A stretch of DNA of 64,000 nucleotides from Betaproteobacteria bacterium (GCA_016709665.1 JADJMI010000001.1:1-64000), one strand, 5' to 3'. Positions 36,821 through 45,728 are shown, numbered from the stretch's first letter. The notes: generated by a model from the letters alone, not told the origin. A program made the numbers and translations.

Positions 36821-38085
36821 GCGGCCTCCGGTTGCCGGTCGTGCTTCGCGATGAAGTCGCGGATCTTCGGGTAGATGGTCTCGCGGTACTTGCGGCCCGA
36901 GAAGATGCCGTAGTGGCCGCAGGCGGGCGCGGTGAAGCGCTCCTTGCTCGCCGCGGGAATGCCGCGGCACAGCCCGTGGGCGGCGTGCGTCTGCCCCGGG
37001 CCCGCGATGTCGTCGAGCTCGCCCTCGATGGTGAGGAGCGCGCTGCGCTTGATGGCCTGCGGCTTCACCGGCTCGCCGTTCACCTCGAGCAGGCCCCGCG
37101 GCAGCAGGTGCTGGTGGAAGACGCGCTCGACCGTCTCGAGGTAGTAGTCGGCGGGCAGGTCCATCACCGCGTTGTACTCGTCGTAGAAGCGGCGGTGGGC
37201 GTCGGCGCTGTCGCCGTCGTTCTTCACCAGCTGGTGGTAGTACTGCACGTGCGAATCGATGTGCCGGTCCGGGTTCATCGCGACGAAGCCCGCGAACTGC
37301 AGGAACCCCGGGTACACGCGGCGCAGGAAGCCGGGGTAGCGCATCGGCACGCGCTGGATCACCTTGGCCTCGAACCAGGACATCGGCCGGAACTGCGCGA
37401 AGTCGTTCACGGCGGTCGCGCCCTTGCGGGTGTCGATCGGGCCGCCCATCATCGTGAGCGAGCGCGGCACTTCCTCGCCGGCCGACGCCATCAGCGATAC
37501 GGCCGAGAGCACCGGCACCGTCGGCTGGCACACGCTGATCGCGTGCACGTCCGCGGGCCCCACGAAGCGGATGAACTCCCGCACGTAATCCACGTAGGTG
37601 TCGAAATGGAACTCGCCCGCGGCGAGCGGCACTTCCTTCGCGTCGATCCAGTCCGTGATCCACACGTCGTGGTCGACGAGCAGCCGGCCCACGGTGTCGC
37701 GCAGCAGCGTGGCGAAGTGGCCCGAGAGCGGCGCGAACACCAGCACCTTGGGCTGCGGCGGCGCGCCCTTCTTCACGAAGTGCAGCAGCTTGCAGAAGGG
37801 CTTCGCGAGCTCGAACACCTCGTAGACCGGGTACTCGCCCGTCGTCGTCGCGATCGACGCGTAGCCGAAAGCCGGGCGCTCGTAGCGCTGCGTGAGGCGC
37901 GTCATCAGGTCGAAGGCGGCGGCGGCGTTCTTCGCGCCCGGAATGTACGAAAGGGGACTGTCGGGGTTGCCGTAGGCCTCGTTCGCGTAGCTCGCGAGGG
38001 CCCGCCACGGCTCGAGGGCCGCGCGCTGCCAGTCGTACAGTTGGTAGAGCACTGGGGGAATGCCTCCGTCGGGGAAATGCTGCAT
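36817..38085 (-). CDS. phaZ: intracellular poly(3-hydroxybutyrate) depolymerase
   Basis: The 422-residue protein starts MQHFPDGGIPPVLYQLYDWQ and follows the PhaZ1 family to Y-P-K-I-R-D-F-I. The catalytic nucleophile is Cys186 in ISVCQPTVPVL, matching the cysteine of the Ralstonia enzyme in place of serine. The catalytic His is likely in PACGHYGIFSG near the C-terminus. It acts on native PHB granules in the cytoplasm. The start at 38085 agrees with the usual N-terminus; an in-frame start at 38181 would add 32 unlikely residues. Confidence 0.9.
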   Translation of the reverse strand: MQHFPDGGIPPVLYQLYDWQRAALEPWRALASYANEAYGNPDSPLSYIPGAKNAAAAFDLMTRLTQRYERPAFGYASIATTTGEYPVYEVFELAKPFCKLLHFVKKGAPPQPKVLVFAPLSGHFATLLRDTVGRLLVDHDVWITDWIDAKEVPLAAGEFHFDTYVDYVREFIRFVGPADVHAISVCQPTVPVLSAVSLMASAGEEVPRSLTMMGGPIDTRKGATAVNDFAQFRPMSWFEAKVIQRVPMRYPGFLRRVYPGFLQFAGFVAMNPDRHIDSHVQYYHQLVKNDGDSADAHRRFYDEYNAVMDLPADYYLETVERVFHQHLLPRGLLEVNGEPVKPQAIKRSALLTIEGELDDIAGPGQTHAAHGLCRGIPAASKERFTAPACGHYGIFSGRKYRETIYPKIRDFIAKHDRQPEAA

Positions 38086-38198
38086 TGCGGCATAGTGTAT
38101 CGGGTTTCTGACGCCTGAAATCCCGGCCGCCGGCCCGCGCGCGGGATCGCCCGCCGCCATCTGGTACGCTCGACTTCCCATCGACGAAAATCCTGGCC

Positions 38199-39179
38199 AT
38201 GCCCGCCGAGGACACGCGGCTGGACGCGCGCACCCACCCCCTGTACCCGCCCCTGGAGCCCCACGCCGGCGGCTTCCTCGACCTCACGGCCGGGCACACG
38301 ATGTACTGGGAATCGAGCGGCAACCGGCGGGGCCTGCCGGTCGTCTTCCTGCACGGCGGGCCGGGCGCCGGGGCGAGCCCCGTGCATCGCCAGTTCTTCG
38401 ATCCGGCCGTCTTTCGCATCGTCATCTTCGACCAGCGGGGCGCCGGGCGCTCGACGCCGCTCGGCGGCATCGAGGCCAACACCACCCAGGACCTCGTCGC
38501 GGACATCGAGCGCCTGCGCCACCACCTGGGCATCGATCGCTGGATCGTGTTCGGCGGCTCGTGGGGCTCGACGCTCGCCCTCGCCTACGCACAGGAACTC
38601 CCCGAGCGCTGCCTGGCCCTCGTGCTGCGCGGCATCTTCCTGGGCCGGGCCTCCGAGATCGACTGGTTCCTCTACGGCATCCGGCAGGTGTTTCCCGAGG
38701 CGTGGCGCGAGTTCGCGCACTTCGTCCCCGAATCCGAGCGGCACGACCTGCTGGAGGCGTATCACCGGCGGCTGCAGGATCCGGACCCGGCCGTCCACCT
38801 GCCGGCGGCGCGCCGCTGGAGCGCCTACGAGGGTTCGTGCTCGACGCTCCTGCCCAACTCGGCGCTCGTGGCGGACTACGCTTCCGACCGCGTGGCCCTG
38901 GGCCTCGCGCGGATCGAGGCGCACTACATGCGCCACGCGATCTTCCTGCCCGAGAACCACCTGCTCGAGAACATCGGCAAGGTGAAGGGCATCCCGGGAA
39001 CCCTGGTGCAGGGCCGCTACGACGCGGTGTGCCCGCCGGCGAGCGCCGACGACCTGCACCGCGCCTGGCCCGAGGCCGACTACTTCGTCGTGCCCGACGC
39101 GGGGCATTCGGCCTTCGAGCCGGGCACGCGCGCGCGGCTGGTGGCGACGATGGACGCGCTCGCGAAGAAGTTCGGCTAG
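38199..39179 (+). CDS. pip: prolyl aminopeptidase
   Basis: The 326-residue alpha/beta hydrolase has the family S33 signatures: oxyanion motif HGGPGAG at 51-57, DQRGAGRSTP, and the nucleophile elbow GGSWGS with Ser near residue 117. The catalytic His lies in DAGHSAFEPG near 302. It should remove N-terminal proline from peptides in the cytoplasm. Its length is normal for the family. The stop overlaps the convergent lipoprotein gene by 4 bases. Confidence 0.92.
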   Translation: MPAEDTRLDARTHPLYPPLEPHAGGFLDLTAGHTMYWESSGNRRGLPVVFLHGGPGAGASPVHRQFFDPAVFRIVIFDQRGAGRSTPLGGIEANTTQDLVADIERLRHHLGIDRWIVFGGSWGSTLALAYAQELPERCLALVLRGIFLGRASEIDWFLYGIRQVFPEAWREFAHFVPESERHDLLEAYHRRLQDPDPAVHLPAARRWSAYEGSCSTLLPNSALVADYASDRVALGLARIEAHYMRHAIFLPENHLLENIGKVKGIPGTLVQGRYDAVCPPASADDLHRAWPEADYFVVPDAGHSAFEPGTRARLVATMDALAKKFG

Positions 39180-40024
39180 CGCTGCGCCATCAGGTACGCG
39201 ACGTCCGCCGCGTAGCCCCGGATCTTCTTCTGGAGGTGTTCGCGCTGCGAGGCGTCGAAGGTCGCGTCGAGCGCGGCCATCATCGCGAACGACTGCTGGT
39301 CGCGCTGGCGCATCTTCTCGAGGTAGGCGGGGCTGCGCCAGGCATCCGTGTCGAGGACGAGGCGGCGCACGCCCGCGGCCATCGCGTCGGGGCCGGGCTT
39401 GGCCCGCAGGAGCTTCAGCAGCTCGCCCTGGCGCTTCTGCCTGTCCGCCAGCCAGTCGTCGGTGATGTCCGGCATGGCCTTCACGCGCGCGGCGACGAGC
39501 TCGCGCTGCGCGGGCGTGAGGCGGCCCGTCCAGTCCTCCAGCCGCTCGACGAACCGCTTCGCGCGCTTCCCGGCCCGCTCCTTCGGGGTGCCGCCGGCCT
39601 CGGCGAACATCTTCTCGTTGTCCTTGTCGAACTTCCTCTCGAGGTAAGCCACCTGTTCCGGCGTCACCTGCAGGAGGAAATCCGTCATGTCCGGCAGCAT
39701 CTTCTGCGCCGCGCGCCGGTAGAGATCGCGCCCGCCCAGGTAGGCCCAGCGCGCGTCCTCCTCGCGGATGCCGCGCGAGAGGCGCACCGCGATCTCCTGC
39801 AGGAAGCGCTCGTATTCCGGCAGCTCGCTCGCCCGGTGCCACGCGATGAGGCGCGCGGCACGTTCCTTCACCCAGTCCCTCTGCCCGTCCTGGAGGTCGA
39901 ACCAGTCGTCGACCATCCACGCGATGGCGGGGGGCGCGTTCGTGTAGGCGACGCGCGCCACCGAGCAGCCCGCGAGCGCGAGCGCGAGGAAGGCGAGGAA
40001 CGCGAAGCGACGGGCGCGGCTCAC
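39176..40024 (-). CDS. DUF6279-type lipoprotein
   Basis: The 282-residue protein has a lipoprotein signal with lipobox L-A-L-A-G-C near residue 20, then YTNAPPAIAWMVDDWFDL, typical of this family. The rest is almost wholly helical and charged, with WAYLGGRDLYRRAAQKMLPDM and repeated A-K-R-F-V-E-R-L and L-T-P-A-Q-R-E-L elements. It starts with GTG overlapping the stop of the SDR gene (GTGA). The function of the family is unknown; it should be anchored in the periplasm. Confidence 0.82.
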   Translation of the reverse strand: MSRARRFAFLAFLALALAGCSVARVAYTNAPPAIAWMVDDWFDLQDGQRDWVKERAARLIAWHRASELPEYERFLQEIAVRLSRGIREEDARWAYLGGRDLYRRAAQKMLPDMTDFLLQVTPEQVAYLERKFDKDNEKMFAEAGGTPKERAGKRAKRFVERLEDWTGRLTPAQRELVAARVKAMPDITDDWLADRQKRQGELLKLLRAKPGPDAMAAGVRRLVLDTDAWRSPAYLEKMRQRDQQSFAMMAALDATFDASQREHLQKKIRGYAADVAYLMAQR

Positions 40025-40722
40025 CAGGGAACGGGCTTCTTGTCCCGGTAGAAATGACCGCTGGGCCCGCTCGCCGGCAGGAGCGCGAGCCAGACGGCGG
40101 TTTCGGCGCCCTCCTCCACGGAACGCGGCGCGTCGTCGCCGCCCATGTCCGTGCGGACCCATCCCGGGCTCATCGAGTTCACGAGGATGCCGGATTCCTT
40201 CACCTCCGCGGCGAGCGTGGCGGTGAAGGCGTTGAGCGCCGCCTTGGAGGTACGGTAGGCGGGGCTCCCCGCGCCCATCTTGGAGATCTGGCCCAGGCCG
40301 GAAGACATGTTGACCACGCGTCCGTAGCGCACCTTCTCCATCAGGGGCACCACCTCGCGGCACATGCGCACGGCGCCGAAAAGGTTGGTCTCGAACGTCT
40401 CGCGCCAAAGGGCGGTGCGCGTGGTCGTGACCTTGGCCTCGGGCTCCTCCGGATAGACGCCGGCGTTGTTCACGAGGATCGCGGGCATGCCGAACTCCTT
40501 CTCGACGAACGCGACGAACCGCCGCACGCTCTTCGTGTCGTTCACGTCGAGGGCGTGGGCCACGGCCAGCTCCCCGGACTTGAGCGACTTCGCCGCCCTC
40601 TCCCCTTTCACGGGGTCGCGTGAACCGAGCACGACGCGCACGCCCTCTCTCACGAGTTGGCGGGCGATCTCGAGCCCGATGCCCCGGTTCGCACCGGTCA
40701 CGATGGCGGTTTTCGTCGACAT
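40021..40722 (-). CDS. short-chain dehydrogenase/reductase
   Basis: The 233-residue protein has the NAD(P) motif TGANRGIGLEIA (residues 9-20), an N-N-A-G at about 88-91, the catalytic Ser in VVNMSSGLGQ, and Y-R-T-S-K (YxxxK) near 152-156. These complete a classical SDR. Its relatives include carbonyl reductase-like enzymes. The ATG at 40722 is preferred over an in-frame start far upstream, which would overlap a divergent gene. It is followed by the DUF6279 lipoprotein. The substrate is unknown. Confidence 0.88.
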   Translation of the reverse strand: MSTKTAIVTGANRGIGLEIARQLVREGVRVVLGSRDPVKGERAAKSLKSGELAVAHALDVNDTKSVRRFVAFVEKEFGMPAILVNNAGVYPEEPEAKVTTTRTALWRETFETNLFGAVRMCREVVPLMEKVRYGRVVNMSSGLGQISKMGAGSPAYRTSKAALNAFTATLAAEVKESGILVNSMSPGWVRTDMGGDDAPRSVEEGAETAVWLALLPASGPSGHFYRDKKPVPW

Positions 40723-40795
40723 GTGTCTCCTCTGGGCGACGGAAGGGGTGTCGCCGGCTGTTATGATAACGGTCTGGCGCCCTGAAGCATTCCCC

Positions 40796-41263
40796 ATGCC
40801 CAAGTTGCTGCGGGCCGTGCGGCTCGACGATTCCGACGAACACCTGTTCAAGACCCACGGCGCGGCGCTCGAGGGGGAATGGGTCGTCTCCGGCGGATAC
40901 GCGCTCTGCGATTTCGCCACCGCCCCGAAGTGCGACCCGCGCTGCTACTGCGAATCGTCGTTTCTCGCGCTCGAGAGCCGCCGCCGGTGTTCGATCGCGG
41001 AAGTGGTCGAGGTCGGCGAGGCCGAGGCCGAGGCGCAGGTCGACCGGCTCGCGTGGTTCCTCGTGAAGGGCTGGGGCGCCCCCTCGTGGGAAACCGCCCG
41101 GACCGTCGCCGAGGAGGAGATCCGCCACACGGCGGAAGTCTGCGAGACCCTCGCCCCCGAAGTCTGGATCACCGTGAAGCGCATGCCGAACGAAGGCGCC
41201 GGCGCGGTGGACGAGCAGTACGCGGTGTACGACCGCCTGATGATCGGCGCCCACAGGCTCTAG
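40796..41263 (+). CDS. DUF6505-type protein
   Basis: The 155-residue protein has PKLLRAVRLDDSDEHLFK at the start, a Cys-rich segment C-D-P-R-C-Y-C-E near residues 45-52, and RHTAEVCETLAPEVWITVKRM later. The family is found in betaproteobacteria, and I know no function. The closely spaced cysteines may bind a metal. It lies 61 bases ahead of the FabH-like gene and is divergent from the SDR gene. Confidence 0.72.
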   Translation: MPKLLRAVRLDDSDEHLFKTHGAALEGEWVVSGGYALCDFATAPKCDPRCYCESSFLALESRRRCSIAEVVEVGEAEAEAQVDRLAWFLVKGWGAPSWETARTVAEEEIRHTAEVCETLAPEVWITVKRMPNEGAGAVDEQYAVYDRLMIGAHRL

Positions 41264-41324
41264 AGGCGCCCATTCCCGACTCGGGCGATAATCCCCCCTT
41301 CGCGCCCACCACAACGATAACGAC

Positions 41325-42440
41325 ATGACCTACGCCGCCCTCACCGGCTGGGGCAAGTGCATGCCCCCGTCCGTCCTCACGAACGCCGACCTGGCGACCT
41401 TCATGGAAACCGACGACGCGTGGATCACCACGCGCACGGGCATCCGGGAACGCCGCATCTCGCACGTGCCCCTCACGCAGCTCGCCCACGTGGCCGCCGC
41501 GCGGGCCCTCGCCTGCGCGGGCCTCGAGGCGAAGGACGTGGATCTCATCGTGCTCGGCAGCTGCTCCTGCGACGAGCAGGTGCCCAACGCCGCCTCGGGC
41601 GTGCAGCAGCTCCTGGGCGCCACGAACGCCGCGGCCATGGACGTGAACACCGCGTGCACGAGCTTCCTCTACGGCCTGTCCACGGCCAACGCGATGATCC
41701 GCACGGGCGTCGTGAGGAACGCTGTCGTGATCGGCGTCGAGGTCATCTCGCCGTTCATGGACTGGTCGAACCGCAACGTGGCCGTGCTCTTCGGCGACGG
41801 CGCCGCCGCCGTGGTGCTGCAGGCCACGGACGAGAAACTCGGCGTGCTGGGCGAGAAGCTCGGCTGCTACGCCGATTCGCGCCACATCCTGCGCGTGCGC
41901 GGCATGGGCGCGGCCTACACCAACCGCGGCGTGCAGGTGGGCGACACGAGCTGGGACTTCGACGGCCAGGAAATCTTCAAGAAGGCGGTGCACGGCATGG
42001 CCGACGCGTCGGCAGCGGCGCTCGGGAAGGCGGGCCTTGCCATCGCGGACATCGACCTCGTGGTGCCGCACCAGGCGAACCTGCGCATCATCGAGTTCGT
42101 CGGCAAGCGCATCGGCGCGACGCACGAGCAGGTGTACCTCACGGTGGAGCGCTACGGCAACATGTCCGCGGCCACCGTGCCCGTCGCCCTCGTCGACGCC
42201 ATCGAGGAAGGCCGGGTGAAGCCCGGCGCGAAGGTGCTCACGCCCGCCTTCGGCGGCGGCCTCACGTACTGCGCGCACGTCATCCAGTGGGGGCCGCGCT
42301 CGACGCCGGTCGGCACGACGGACGTCGACCTGCCGCCCAGCGGGAAGAACGCGCTCGAGATGGTGCGGGACATCATCGCGGCCAAGGGCGCGCCCGGCCG
42401 GTCGGCCGCGGGCCTCGCGGCGCCCCTTTCCACGCCCTGA
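41325..42440 (+). CDS. beta-ketoacyl-ACP synthase III (FabH-like)
   Basis: The 371-residue thiolase-fold enzyme has the catalytic triad Cys111 (V-N-T-A-C-T-S-F-L), His249 (V-P-H-Q-A-N) and Asn279 (Y-G-N-M-S-A-A-T), with GFGGGLTYC-like glycine loop near 306. The usual FabH is about 320 residues; here a 45-residue tail follows the last core strand (Q-W-G-P-R). No other fatty-acid synthesis gene is nearby. The gene is therefore probably a second, specialised copy for a particular acyl primer rather than the housekeeping fabH. A GST gene follows after 8 bases. Confidence 0.86.
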   Translation: MTYAALTGWGKCMPPSVLTNADLATFMETDDAWITTRTGIRERRISHVPLTQLAHVAAARALACAGLEAKDVDLIVLGSCSCDEQVPNAASGVQQLLGATNAAAMDVNTACTSFLYGLSTANAMIRTGVVRNAVVIGVEVISPFMDWSNRNVAVLFGDGAAAVVLQATDEKLGVLGEKLGCYADSRHILRVRGMGAAYTNRGVQVGDTSWDFDGQEIFKKAVHGMADASAAALGKAGLAIADIDLVVPHQANLRIIEFVGKRIGATHEQVYLTVERYGNMSAATVPVALVDAIEEGRVKPGAKVLTPAFGGGLTYCAHVIQWGPRSTPVGTTDVDLPPSGKNALEMVRDIIAAKGAPGRSAAGLAAPLSTP

Positions 42441-42448
42441 AGGCCGCC

Positions 42449-43069
42449 ATGCTCAGGATCTGGGGACGCGTCACGTCGGTCAACGTGCAGAAGGTCGTCT
42501 GGGCCGCGGACGAAATGGGGCTCGCGTACGAGCGGGTCGACGCCGGCGGGGCCTTCGGCATCACGCAAAGCGCCGGGTACAAGGCGATGAACCCGAATTC
42601 CCTCGTTCCCGTGATCGAGGATGACGGCTTCGTTCTCTGGGAATCGAACGCGATCGCGCGCTACCTCGCCGCGAAGCACGCCGCCCGCGGCCTCTGGCCC
42701 GAAGACCCGAAGCTTCGCGCCGACATCGACCGCTGGATGGACTGGCAGGCCACGACATTCACCCCCGCCATGCGCGACGCCTTCTGGCAGCTCGTCCGCA
42801 CCCCGGCCGAAAAGCGCGACGCCGCCGTGCTCGCGAAATCCCTCGCCGAATCCGAGAAGGCCGCGGCCGTTCTCGACGCGCACCTCGCGGGACGCGCGTT
42901 CGTGGCGGGCGATGCCTTCACGCTCGCGGACATCGTGAACGGTTGCGCCGCGCACCGCTGGCTTCACTTGCCTTGCGACAGGATCGAGCGCCCGAACCTC
43001 TCGCGCTGGTACGCCACGCTCAAGGCACGGCCGGCCTCCCGGCAGGTGACCTCGCTCGCGCTTTCCTGA
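42449..43069 (+). CDS. glutathione S-transferase family protein
   Basis: The 206-residue protein has a thioredoxin-like N-terminal domain with R-V-T-S-V-N-V-Q-K-V-V-W and the glutathione-binding NPNSLVPVIEDDGFVLWESNAI (cis-Pro at about 54). An all-helical C-terminal domain follows, with the family cap box FTLADIVNGC. Ser at about 10 is the likely catalytic residue. It overlaps nothing and follows the FabH-like gene by 8 bases, so the two may be co-transcribed. The substrate is unknown. Confidence 0.88.
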   Translation: MLRIWGRVTSVNVQKVVWAADEMGLAYERVDAGGAFGITQSAGYKAMNPNSLVPVIEDDGFVLWESNAIARYLAAKHAARGLWPEDPKLRADIDRWMDWQATTFTPAMRDAFWQLVRTPAEKRDAAVLAKSLAESEKAAAVLDAHLAGRAFVAGDAFTLADIVNGCAAHRWLHLPCDRIERPNLSRWYATLKARPASRQVTSLALS

Positions 43070-43086
43070 GCGGGGCCCGGCCGCGC

Positions 43087-43512
43087 TCAGCGCGGGCGCA
43101 GGATGAGCTGCGTGCAGCGAAAGAGCGCGATGGGCTTGTCCTCGCCCGCGCGGCGGCACACGGCATCCCAGAGCTGCGTCGTGCCGCCCAGGTGCTCGGC
43201 CGTGGCTTCGCACTCGACGAACCCTTCGCGCGCCGTGCCGAGAAAATTCGTCTTGAGCTCCACCGTGGTGAAACCGCTCGCGCCTTCGGGCAGGTGGGCG
43301 ATGCACGCGTAGCCCGCGGCCGTGTCGGCGAGCGACACCAGGCTTCCCGCATGCAGGAAGCCGTTGGGCGCCATCAGCTCGCGGCGAACCTCGAAGCGCG
43401 CGAGCAGGCGCCCCTCGCCCACCTCGAGGATCTCGATGCCCAGGTGGTCCGGCAGGGTGCCCTGGGCGAAGGCCTTGAAGAATGCGAGATCGCACTCGGG
43501 ACGGTATTTCAT
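43087..43512 (-). CDS. PaaI-family hotdog thioesterase
   Basis: The 141-residue hotdog-fold protein has the PaaI/YdiI signature APNGFLHAGSLVSLADTAAGYA at about 48-69 and TVELKTNFLGTAREG next. The catalytic acidic residue is the Asp in L-A-D-T-A. It should cleave acyl-CoA or aryl-CoA esters. Its ATG overlaps the stop of the membrane protein gene by 4 bases. No phenylacetate gene is adjacent, so the acyl group is open. Confidence 0.87.
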   Translation of the reverse strand: MKYRPECDLAFFKAFAQGTLPDHLGIEILEVGEGRLLARFEVRRELMAPNGFLHAGSLVSLADTAAGYACIAHLPEGASGFTTVELKTNFLGTAREGFVECEATAEHLGGTTQLWDAVCRRAGEDKPIALFRCTQLILRPR

Positions 43513-44009
43513 GGCGCGAGACTAGCGCGAAGCGCGCACGGCGGCCAGCGGCGCGGCGGCCGGGGCACGACTTCTCCCCTCGGGCCCGGGCCGCGAAGGC
43601 ACGCGAACGCCAGCGCGGCGGCGATGCCCGCCACCGGCGGCAGGCCCGCGAGCAGCAGGCCGGCCACCGGGCCGGCGGCGCCCCCGGCGAGCGCCCGCGC
43701 CGCGAGCGCGATGGCGGGCGGCACCGCGATCGCGAGCGGCACCGCGAACGCGCGGGCGAAATCCGAGTGCGCCACGCGGCCGACCGGTCGCCACGAGGCG
43801 ATCCAGGCGCCGATGCGAAGGTCCATCGTCGTGGCCGCCACGGCGATCGCGCTCGCGAAGACGAGCAGCGCGGCCGCGAGCGGCGGGCCCATGCGCGAGA
43901 GGGCGCCCGATGTCACGGCGAGCGTCACCGCCGCCCCCCACAGCGCGAGCGCGGCGACGGCGGTGTTGCGGGCATCGGAGTACGGGTGACGGGTCAGGCG
44001 GTCGATCAT
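43509..44009 (-). CDS. small integral membrane protein
   Basis: The 166-residue product has about four membrane helices (roughly 17-35, 42-62, 90-112 and 118-138), with a basic, Pro-rich tail. The ATG at 44009 is preferred; a longer start would overlap the hydrolase gene. I do not recognise a family. It lies between a hydrolase and a thioesterase in a run of minus-strand genes starting at tetR, and so may be co-expressed with them. Confidence 0.6.
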   Translation of the reverse strand: MIDRLTRHPYSDARNTAVAALALWGAAVTLAVTSGALSRMGPPLAAALLVFASAIAVAATTMDLRIGAWIASWRPVGRVAHSDFARAFAVPLAIAVPPAIALAARALAGGAAGPVAGLLLAGLPPVAGIAAALAFACLRGPGPRGEVVPRPPRRWPPCALRASLAP

Positions 44010-44025
44010 GGCGTCCTCCGGGCGG

Positions 44026-44979
44026 CTAGAGCAGGGGCGCGGGCCCGGGAAAGGCGGACCACGCATCGGGTTTGGCGGGCGGCGCGAAGACCACTTCGCC
44101 GCGGATGAAGTCGAGGGCGTCGCGCGCGACCGTCGCGTTTCGCAGGATGGCGTTGTGCCCCAGGCCGTTCGTGCCGCTGAAGCGCGCGCCGGGCCAGGCC
44201 CTCGCGAGCGCGAGCCCGTGCGAGATCGGCACGTCGCGGTCCTTCGCGTCGTGGATCACCAGCGCCCGCGTGGCGAGCCGCTCCACGCTGCCGGGCAACT
44301 CGAACGCGCTCCACGCGACGCCGTAGCGCTGCTCGATGCGCTCCTGCATCCCGCGGCGCACGCGTTCCGTGAGACCCAGCAGGCGCGCGAAGCGCCCCGA
44401 GTAGCCGATGAGCGAGGACGGCGGCGCGACGAGGACGACGCCCTGCGCGCGCCCGCCCGACGAGAGCCAGTGCGCGATGGCCGCGCCGCCGAGGGAATGG
44501 CCGACGACGCCCGCGACCGTGACGCCGCGAGCCTCGAGGGCGCCGGCCACCGCGGCCAGCCCGCGCGAGAAGGCGACGAGCGAGGATTCGCGCCCTTCCG
44601 AGTACCCGTGCCCCTCGTGATCGAACACCACGGCCTGCATCCCCGCGGCGAGCGCCGCCTCGACGAAGGCCGCACCCTGCGCGCCGCGCCCGCCCCAGCC
44701 GTGGCTGAAGACGATCGCGGGACGCGCGGCGTCGCCGAATCGCCAGGCCGCGAGACGCGTGCCCGGCGCGTGGACCACGAAGCGCTCGCCCTTCGCGAGG
44801 AAGGCGATCTCGCGTTCGCGATGGGCATGCCGCGGCGGCGTGAGGAAGAGGCTCGACGCGCGCGCGACCGCGTGCTCGAAGCCGCGGACGCGGGCCCACG
44901 CCAGCGATGCCCGCGTGCCGGCGAGTGACAGAATATTACGAACGATCGTGCTATTTATGGTCGGCAGGACGGCGGACAT
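44026..44979 (-). CDS. alpha/beta hydrolase
   Basis: The 317-residue protein has an alpha/beta hydrolase core: oxyanion motif H-G-W-G-G-R-G near residue 95, VFDHEGHGYSEG, nucleophile elbow VGHSLGGAAIA with Ser near 161, Asp in HDAKDRDVP, and His in GLGHNAI. The N-terminal 45 residues are unusual and partly hydrophobic. The start has a clear GAGGAG site. It follows tetR by 26 bases and is almost certainly under its control. Substrate is unknown. Confidence 0.85.
   Translation of the reverse strand: MSAVLPTINSTIVRNILSLAGTRASLAWARVRGFEHAVARASSLFLTPPRHAHREREIAFLAKGERFVVHAPGTRLAAWRFGDAARPAIVFSHGWGGRGAQGAAFVEAALAAGMQAVVFDHEGHGYSEGRESSLVAFSRGLAAVAGALEARGVTVAGVVGHSLGGAAIAHWLSSGGRAQGVVLVAPPSSLIGYSGRFARLLGLTERVRRGMQERIEQRYGVAWSAFELPGSVERLATRALVIHDAKDRDVPISHGLALARAWPGARFSGTNGLGHNAILRNATVARDALDFIRGEVVFAPPAKPDAWSAFPGPAPLL
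44938..44949. promoter_or_regulatory. second TetR operator-like 12-mer inside the hydrolase gene start
   Basis: ACGAACGATCGT at 44938-44949 matches the palindrome form ACGAnCGnTCGT seen in the tetR promoter at 45680-45691. It lies 30 bases inside the hydrolase coding region. It may be an auxiliary operator that blocks elongation or supports looping across tetR. A chance match is possible in such GC-rich DNA, but the surrounding AT-rich bases are like those at the promoter site. Confidence 0.4.
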
Positions 44980-45005
44980 GGGGTCTCCTCGGATAAGGGG
45001 GATCG

Positions 45006-45665
45006 CTAGCGGCGCGCGGCCGCGGAGGGGGACAGGGGCGGAGAGTACGAGGCGACGAGCCGCTCGAAGGCGGCGAGCGCGCGGTTGCGCGCCTGGTCGT
45101 CGCCCACGAGGCGGGCGGCGTGATAGTAGGCGAGCGCGATGCCGTCGAGCTCGAAGACGAACTGGCGCGGGTCGGTGTCGGCCGCGAGCTCGCCCGTATC
45201 CACCGCCAGCTGCACGGCGCGGGCGAGTTCGCGACCGCGCTGGCGCTGGTACCCGGCGACCGCCTCGCGCATGGGCCCGGCGATGTCGTCGAACTCGATG
45301 CCGGCGGCCAGGATCGGGCAGCCGCCGTTCAACCCGGCGCTTTCCGTCCAGCCGATGAACCGCCCGACGATGGCCCGCAGGCGGGGCAGGCCCCGGGGCG
45401 CCTTCATCGCGGGCAGGAACACCGTTTCGGCGAAGCGGCGGGCCGCCTCGTCGAGCACGGCCACCTGCAGGTCCGAACGCGAGCCGAAATGGGCGAAGAG
45501 GCCGCTCTTGGACAGGCCCGTGCGCTGCGCGAGCGCGCCGATGGTGATCGATTCGAACCCCGCCTCGCTCGCCTGCTGCACGGCGGCCTCGAGGATCTGG
45601 GCGCGCGTCTCCTCGCCCTTGCGGGCCCTCGGAACGGCAGCGGATGGGGTGCGGGCGCGAATCAT
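45006..45665 (-). CDS. TetR/AcrR-family repressor
   Basis: The 219-residue regulator has an N-terminal TetR helix-turn-helix: TRAQILEAAVQQASEAGFESITIGALAQRTGLSKSGLFAHFGS, residues about 20-62. A helical ligand domain follows, with NGGCPILAAGIEFDDIAG in the middle, typical of the TetR_C_11-like group. It is divergent from a LysR gene and followed by an alpha/beta hydrolase. Its own promoter carries a matching operator between -35 and -10, so autorepression is expected. The ligand is unknown. Confidence 0.88.
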   Translation of the reverse strand: MIRARTPSAAVPRARKGEETRAQILEAAVQQASEAGFESITIGALAQRTGLSKSGLFAHFGSRSDLQVAVLDEAARRFAETVFLPAMKAPRGLPRLRAIVGRFIGWTESAGLNGGCPILAAGIEFDDIAGPMREAVAGYQRQRGRELARAVQLAVDTGELAADTDPRQFVFELDGIALAYYHAARLVGDDQARNRALAAFERLVASYSPPLSPSAAARR

Positions 45666-45671
45666 GGCGGC

Positions 45672-45701
45672 ACAATAGTACGACCGTTCGTTTTTTGTCA
45701 A
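45672..45701 (-). promoter_or_regulatory. tetR promoter with embedded operator
   Basis: Read on the minus strand, TTGACA (45701-45696) is a perfect -35 and TATTGT (45677-45672) a fair -10, with an 18-base spacer. The palindrome ACGAACGGTCGT (45691-45680) fills most of that spacer, so a bound repressor would block RNA polymerase directly. The ATG of tetR is 7 bases beyond the -10. The leader is therefore short or absent, and translation may start close to the RNA 5' end. Confidence 0.7.
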
Positions 45702-45728
45702 CCCCCGTCCCGCGATACCATCGGGGGC

